Shown here: positions 32,218 through 35,757 of the stretch, piece by piece
Position numbering within the stretch: position 1 is the stretch's first letter
Layout: each line of letters opens with the position of its first letter
Assembly (NCBI RefSeq): GCF_001751255.1
Contig: NZ_LJGW01000156.1
Location: 2,553-38,309 of the forward strand
DNA length: 35,757 nucleotides
Direction: 5' to 3'
Source of the DNA: Streptomyces nanshensis
GTDB lineage: Bacteria; Actinomycetota; Actinomycetes; Streptomycetales; Streptomycetaceae
Program-made: the position numbers and the translations under genes
The notes under the pieces: model-generated
Databases searched by the model: none
What the model was told of the DNA's origin: nothing
The model's input: only the letters and a program-made list of their open reading frames with translations

Positions 32218-33189
32218 TCAACTCAGAGTGATCTGCCGGTTCATGAGGCCGCTGCGCGCGCGCCGTTCGTCCGCGGTGAGCGCCGTCGTCGAGGCGAGCG
32301 CCTCCGTGAGCCGCTCGTGGAAGCCGGCGGCCGGCTTCTCGCAGTCCTCCGAGGTCATGCCGCTCGGCAGATCCCATACGGGAACCACCAGACCGTGCGC
32401 CCTGAACGAACCGACGAGCCGGGTCTCCTCGCCGAGCGAGGAGGTGCCCGCGGAGTGCAGCCGCGCGAGAGCGTCCAGAAGCTTCTCCTCCGGATGCGTC
32501 ATGACCCAGCGCAGATGATTCTTCTCGGGGGTCTCGCACCAGTACGCGCCCTCGCCCACGGACAGCCGTGCCGTGGGAATCGCGGCTGAATTGGCACGCT
32601 CCAGCGACGCGGCGACCTCACCCGTCGCACTGTCGCTCCCGTCCCCCAGCCAGAACTCGAACCCGCTGTGCACCTCCGGCGTGAAGGACGCCTCCGGGTC
32701 GAGCAGGTCCTGTAGCCGCGGACCGTCGGGATCCGGACGCCCCGCGTCCACGGGCGAACCGGGCTCCGCCTCCAGCGCACGCTGGAGGGTGTCCGCGAGG
32801 TCCCGGCTGATGTCACCCGAAGCGGTGTCGTTCTGCAGCCCCAGCAGCACTTCGCCGTTGTCGCGCCGCAGCGCGGGCCACGCCATCGGCAGCACCGTGG
32901 CGAGCGTGACGGAGGGAACGCCCTCGGGCAGGCCGTCCTTGAGCGTCAGTCGGGCCGTCGCGGCGGGGACGAGTTCGCGCAGCGCGACCCAGTCCGGTTC
33001 GCCCGCCAGTCCCTCGAAGGGGCGCCGCACCAACTCCGTGACGGCGTGCGAAGCGGCCCGTCCGTGGCACGCCTTGTAGCGGCGTCCGGAACCGCAGGGG
33101 CAGGGCTCTCGTGCGCCGACGACGGGGATCTCCCCGTCGACGTGCTGCGGTGCTGTCGCCTTGGTCTGGGGGCGGCGCTTCTTGGCCAT
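32218..33189 (-). CDS. SEC-C motif protein, DUF5926 family
   Basis: 323 aa. Basic N-terminus MAKKRRPQTK, then the zinc-binding SEC-C motif: Cys30, Cys32, Cys41, His42 in CPCGSGRRYKACHG. The remaining ~270 residues are acidic and alpha/beta, as in the actinobacterial DUF5926 family, whose function is not established. SEC-C motifs elsewhere bind Zn and mediate contact with SecB, ribosomes or nucleic acid. ATG 33189 has GGAGA about 10 nt upstream. It is followed leftward by the 12-bp hairpin. Confidence 0.87.
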   Translation of the reverse strand: MAKKRRPQTKATAPQHVDGEIPVVGAREPCPCGSGRRYKACHGRAASHAVTELVRRPFEGLAGEPDWVALRELVPAATARLTLKDGLPEGVPSVTLATVLPMAWPALRRDNGEVLLGLQNDTASGDISRDLADTLQRALEAEPGSPVDAGRPDPDGPRLQDLLDPEASFTPEVHSGFEFWLGDGSDSATGEVAASLERANSAAIPTARLSVGEGAYWCETPEKNHLRWVMTHPEEKLLDALARLHSAGTSSLGEETRLVGSFRAHGLVVPVWDLPSGMTSEDCEKPAAGFHERLTEALASTTALTADERRARSGLMNRQITLS

Positions 33190-33596
33190 GGCGTGCGGTT
33201 CTCCAGGTCTGCTGTCGAGGTCTGCTGTCGGGGGTCTGGCGTTGTGGCGTGCCGCCGTCGTGGCGTGCTGCCGTTCCGGCGGGCGGAGGCCGGCTCGACG
33301 GTCCGCTCCCGCGGGCCCGTTCGGCGGTCCGGCGGGTACGGGAGGCGTCGTCGCGCGTCGTGTGCCCGGATCGCCGTACCGGGGGACGGCCCGTCGCCGT
33401 CCGCGATCCGAACGACCGACCCTAGCCGCTGAGTCCCGGCACGTACGGCGTTCCGCGTGTCGTCCGTACGTACGCGGAAACACCGGGGCGCCGCGGTCCG
33501 GGACCGGCGCGCGCCGGCGTACGCACGCCGCCCCGCGGACGTACGTACCCTCGGCCCGACTCCCGCCCGTACGGAGCGAGTTGAGCGTGCCGTGCC
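33190..33596. other. 407-bp gap upstream of the DUF5926 gene
   Basis: No gene. Next to the DUF5926 start are two tandem duplications: AGGTCTGCTGTCG twice (about 33203-33228) and TGGCGTGCYGCCGT twice (about 33246-33275). Further on there is an inverted repeat TTCCGCGT/ACGCGGAA (33451-33458 with 33472-33479) and two self-complementary words CGTACGTACG (33465-33474) and ACGTACGTAC (33539-33548). The first dyad could end the RsbW-like transcript or be an operator. Confidence 0.6.
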
Positions 33597-34130
33597 TCAG
33601 CAGGCCTCGTCGGCCGCCGCCATGTCGAAGGCGAGGCCGTCCGTGAGTCCCGGTCCGGCGCTGGTGTTCTCCGCCAGTACGACCCAAACGGTCACGCCAC
33701 GTACCGGTTCACAGCCGGACGCCCGTATTCCGCCGGTGATCGCGGGATGCTCCTCGCGTACGCCCCAATCGCGGGCGAGCGCACCGATGATGTTCAGACC
33801 ACGGCCGCCGCGGGCGCTGACCGACGGAGTCGCCGGAAGGGGCCGTGTGGGACCCCCGCCGTCCGTCACGGAAATGGTCAACTCGCCGTCGCGGTCGCGA
33901 TTCCAGCTCGCGCGTACGGATTCGTCCTGGCTCAGCGGGCGTGCGTGCCGGCACGCGTTGCTGAGCAGTTCGGAAAGGATCAGAACGGCGTCGTCGACGA
34001 CCGATTCCGCAGCCCCTCCCGCCAGCAGGTCGGCGCGCATCCTGCGCCGTGCGGCCCCCACTCCGGCGGGACCGTGAGGTACGGCCATCGTCGACGAAGC
34101 AGGCACGTTCTGTGCCATAACCAACGCCAC
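33597..34130 (-). CDS. RsbW-like ATP-binding protein
   Basis: 177 aa HATPase_c protein. N-box LILSELLSNACRHA, G1 box VTDGGGPTRP and G2 box GGRGLNIIGALAR are visible; the insert after G1 and the ending DMAAADEAC are typical of the many Streptomyces paralogues. GTG 34130 is chosen because AAAGGAGGT stands 7 nt upstream; an ATG four codons later is less well placed. The role is presumably anti-sigma or signalling ATPase, but no sigma or anti-anti-sigma gene is adjacent. A 12-bp palindrome lies about 114-125 bp upstream. Confidence 0.87.
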   Translation of the reverse strand: MALVMAQNVPASSTMAVPHGPAGVGAARRRMRADLLAGGAAESVVDDAVLILSELLSNACRHARPLSQDESVRASWNRDRDGELTISVTDGGGPTRPLPATPSVSARGGRGLNIIGALARDWGVREEHPAITGGIRASGCEPVRGVTVWVVLAENTSAGPGLTDGLAFDMAAADEAC

Positions 34131-34243
34131 CCCCGAGACCTCCTTTGCCCCACGCCAATTCGATGGATGCCCCGGGAACGTCTGGCGGAAACCGGCCACG
34201 CGGGAGCGCTTGACGCATTCCATGGCATCGAATACAGAGTGAA

Positions 34244-34255
34244 TGCATCGATGCA
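34244..34255. promoter_or_regulatory. 12-bp perfect palindrome upstream of the RsbW-like gene
   Basis: TGCATCGATGCA in an A/T-rich stretch. Related GCATTCCATGGCATCG sequence lies at 34215-34230. This fits an operator in the promoter of the leftward gene. Confidence 0.5.
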
Positions 34256-34340
34256 CCCCAGGTAAGAGCCATGTAAACGGGGTGAATTGGGGCGCGCGCG
34301 AGGGCCGCGCGCGGGCGCGTCATGTGTCGCACGTAACACG

Positions 34341-34364
34341 GAGACGACAATTCCGCGTCGTCTC
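34341..34364 (-). terminator. Hairpin overlapping the stop codon of the glycerophosphodiesterase gene
   Basis: GAGACGAC (34341-34348) and GTCGTCTC (34357-34364), perfect 8-bp stem with an 8-nt A/T-containing loop. One arm includes two bases of the TGA stop codon. Confidence 0.65.
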
Positions 34365-35190
34365 AGCCGAGTTGGGCGAGCACTTCCTGTGGCCTGTTCG
34401 TGATCACGGCGTCCACGCCGAGTTGCACGCACATCTCGACGTCCTCCGGCTCGTTCACCGTCCACACGTGCACCTCGTTGCCCAGCCGATGCGCGCGCTC
34501 CACGTACTCGGGGCGCGCCCGCAGGATGCGCAGACTCGGCCCGGCGATCGAGACGCCGGGCGGCAGGCGCCCGTCGCGGTGGCGCGGCAGCAGCAGTTGC
34601 ATCAGATAGACGGTCGGGATGTGCGGCGCCGCCGCCCGTACGCGGTGCAGGGAGCGCGCCGAGAAGCTCATGACGCGTACATCGGGCACCGACTCCCGGT
34701 ATTTCTCCAGGAGTTGGAGCAGCCGCTCCTCCACCTGCCCCGCCCAGCGCGAGGGGTGCTTGGTCTCGACGGCCAGCCCGACGGGGCGGGGAGCCTCGGC
34801 GACCAGGCGCAGCAGCCGGTCGAGGGTGAGCACGGAGGTACGGTCGCCGGCCTCCTGGTCGGGTGACTCGTACGGGTCCTCGTCGGGGCCCTCCCGCTTC
34901 CACGAGCCGAAGTCGAGGGCGGCCAGGTCCGCGAGTTCAAGCGCGGAGACCGCGCCGCGGCCGTTGGAGGTGCGGTTGACCCTGCGGTCGTGTACGCACA
35001 CGAGGTGGCCGTCCGCCGTGAGCCGTACGTCGCACTCCAGGGCGTCCGCTCCGTCCTCTATCGCCTTCCGGTAGGCGGCCAGGGTGTGTTCGGGCGCGGC
35101 CTCGGAGGCGCCGCGGTGCGCGACGACGGAGACGGGACGGGAGGGGCGTGCGGGAGAGACGTGCGACCCGGGGCCGATGTGATTGCTCAC
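34363..35190 (-). CDS. Glycerophosphodiester phosphodiesterase
   Basis: 275 aa GDPD-family enzyme that splits glycerophosphodiesters to glycerol-3-phosphate and an alcohol. TIM-barrel motifs: HRGASEAAPEHT (His25, Arg26, Glu34), LECDVRLTADGHLVCVHD (Glu52, Asp54, His67), and WTVNEPEDVEMCVQLGVDAV followed by ITNRP near the end. No signal peptide, so probably cytoplasmic (GlpQ-like/UgpQ-like). GTG 35190 has no ribosome binding site, but CACGAT lies 6 bp upstream on the minus strand, like the leaderless layout of pheA and serS. The gene is divergent from the protease-like gene. Confidence 0.93.
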   Translation of the reverse strand: MSNHIGPGSHVSPARPSRPVSVVAHRGASEAAPEHTLAAYRKAIEDGADALECDVRLTADGHLVCVHDRRVNRTSNGRGAVSALELADLAALDFGSWKREGPDEDPYESPDQEAGDRTSVLTLDRLLRLVAEAPRPVGLAVETKHPSRWAGQVEERLLQLLEKYRESVPDVRVMSFSARSLHRVRAAAPHIPTVYLMQLLLPRHRDGRLPPGVSIAGPSLRILRARPEYVERAHRLGNEVHVWTVNEPEDVEMCVQLGVDAVITNRPQEVLAQLG

Positions 35191-35393
35191 CGGGTTATCG
35201 TGCCATCGGGGCGAGGACGACCGCCGGGGGGCCTGCTGCGGGGCGCGCGCGTATGCCCGCCGTAAAGGACGGGATTCCGGGCTCGGGCGGCGTCTTACGT
35301 CCGTCTGACGCACGATGGGAAAGGCTGTGCACGGAATGCCGGAGTGCTGAACCTCCCGGCTTGCGACGGCGTGTAGCTGATGAGGAGATACCT

Positions 35394-35757
35394 GTGAGCA
35401 CCGAGAACGAGGGCGCTGCCGCTTCGCCTGCGGCGGGGCCCGCCTCCACGCCCCCCGCGGTGCAGGACAGGGAGGCGAACGAAGCTGCTGCCGGCGCCTC
35501 CGAGCCCGAAGCCGCCGACCGTCAGGGGCAGAGCATGAGCAAGTCCGAACCCACTTCGCCTGCACCGTCCGCACCTCCCGCTCCGTCCGCACCGCCCGCG
35601 TCCTCGGGGCAGCAGCCGGAGCACCACACCGCTCCACTTCCCCCCGTCGCCGGCTTCGGCGATCCGGGCGCCCCGGGCAGCGGCCAGGGCTCCGGCGGAC
35701 CCGGCGGTCCGGGCGGCCCCGGTCAGGGGGGCCAGCCACCGCAGGGCGGCGCCTGGG
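35394..35757 (+). CDS. N-terminus of a probable trypsin-like (HtrA-type) serine protease, cut by the window edge
   Basis: 121 codons are visible. GTG 35394 has a strong GAGGAG (35382-35387) 6 nt upstream. The sequence is entirely a Pro/Ala/Gly/Glu-rich leader (MSTENEGAASPAAGPAS..., then APLPPVAGFGDPGAPGSG), without the catalytic domain. In Streptomyces the gene next to this glycerophosphodiesterase usually codes for a membrane-anchored HtrA/DegP-like protease that begins with just such a cytoplasmic proline-rich leader, including the words EHTAPLPP. The identification therefore rests on position and leader style. Confidence 0.6.
   Translation, partial: MSTENEGAAASPAAGPASTPPAVQDREANEAAAGASEPEAADRQGQSMSKSEPTSPAPSAPPAPSAPPASSGQQPEHHTAPLPPVAGFGDPGAPGSGQGSGGPGGPGGPGQGGQPPQGGAW

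Noticed and set aside
1..35757. CRISPR arrays, insertion sequences, integrases, tRNA and rRNA genes
   Set aside because: I looked for repeat-spacer patterns, transposase/integrase motifs and cloverleaf signatures on both strands and found none.

Overview
The window is high-GC actinobacterial DNA and almost certainly a Streptomyces chromosome. The evidence is a strong G/C third-position bias, many GTG starts, GTGA/ATGA stop-start overlaps, leaderless-type promoters, and a gene order (ABC transporters, pheA, serS, HAD phosphatase, dtpA-copCD-ecuC-sco copper genes, pepP, glycerophosphodiesterase) that I recognise from the central core region of Streptomyces chromosomes.

Layout. (1) 1-6309, minus strand: a carotenoid block with a hydrolase-SDR fusion, a MerR regulator, crtI (phytoene desaturase), crtB (phytoene synthase) and the first 72 codons of an unidentified gene cut by the window edge. 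(2) 6593-10231, plus strand: a four-gene operon of two ABC ATPases and two membrane permeases, closed by a long near-perfect hairpin. (3) 10437-14130, plus strand: pheA, then a 632-bp gap holding a cluster of DnaA-box-like 9-mers, then serS and a HAD hydrolase. (4) 14405-17919: a gene resembling phage antirepressors, a WYL-type regulator, and on the opposite strand a stub of a mycothiol-dependent (TIGR03086-like) enzyme followed by an FAD oxidase. (5) 18016-24987, minus strand: an extracytoplasmic copper-handling cluster (dtpA, copC-copD fusion, ecuC, sco, a ycnI-like gene and a membrane protein with a strict every-third-residue histidine repeat). (6) 25241-30130: an RsbW-like ATPase, a membrane SpoIIE-type phosphatase, aminopeptidase P and a GAF-PP2C protein that lacks a metal-binding aspartate. 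(7) 30744-35757: a prim-pol-like protein without an obvious DxD site, a long convergent gap with RNA-like structure, a SEC-C/DUF5926 protein, a second RsbW-like ATPase, a glycerophosphodiester phosphodiesterase and the N-terminus of a probable trypsin-like protease.

How the genes fit together. crtB and crtI would convert geranylgeranyl diphosphate to phytoene and on to desaturated carotenoid; no geranylgeranyl diphosphate synthase is visible. The copper genes match the set known in S. lividans to deliver copper to extracytoplasmic oxidases. The ATPases and PP2C phosphatases look like parts of partner-switching (kinase / anti-anti-sigma / phosphatase) circuits.

The most interesting signals are the DnaA-box cluster between pheA and serS, the (H-x-x)n copper-region protein, the antirepressor-like gene with an internal 17-nt palindrome and a DnaA box, the truncated mycothiol-enzyme stub, and the structured non-coding DNA at 32025-32174.
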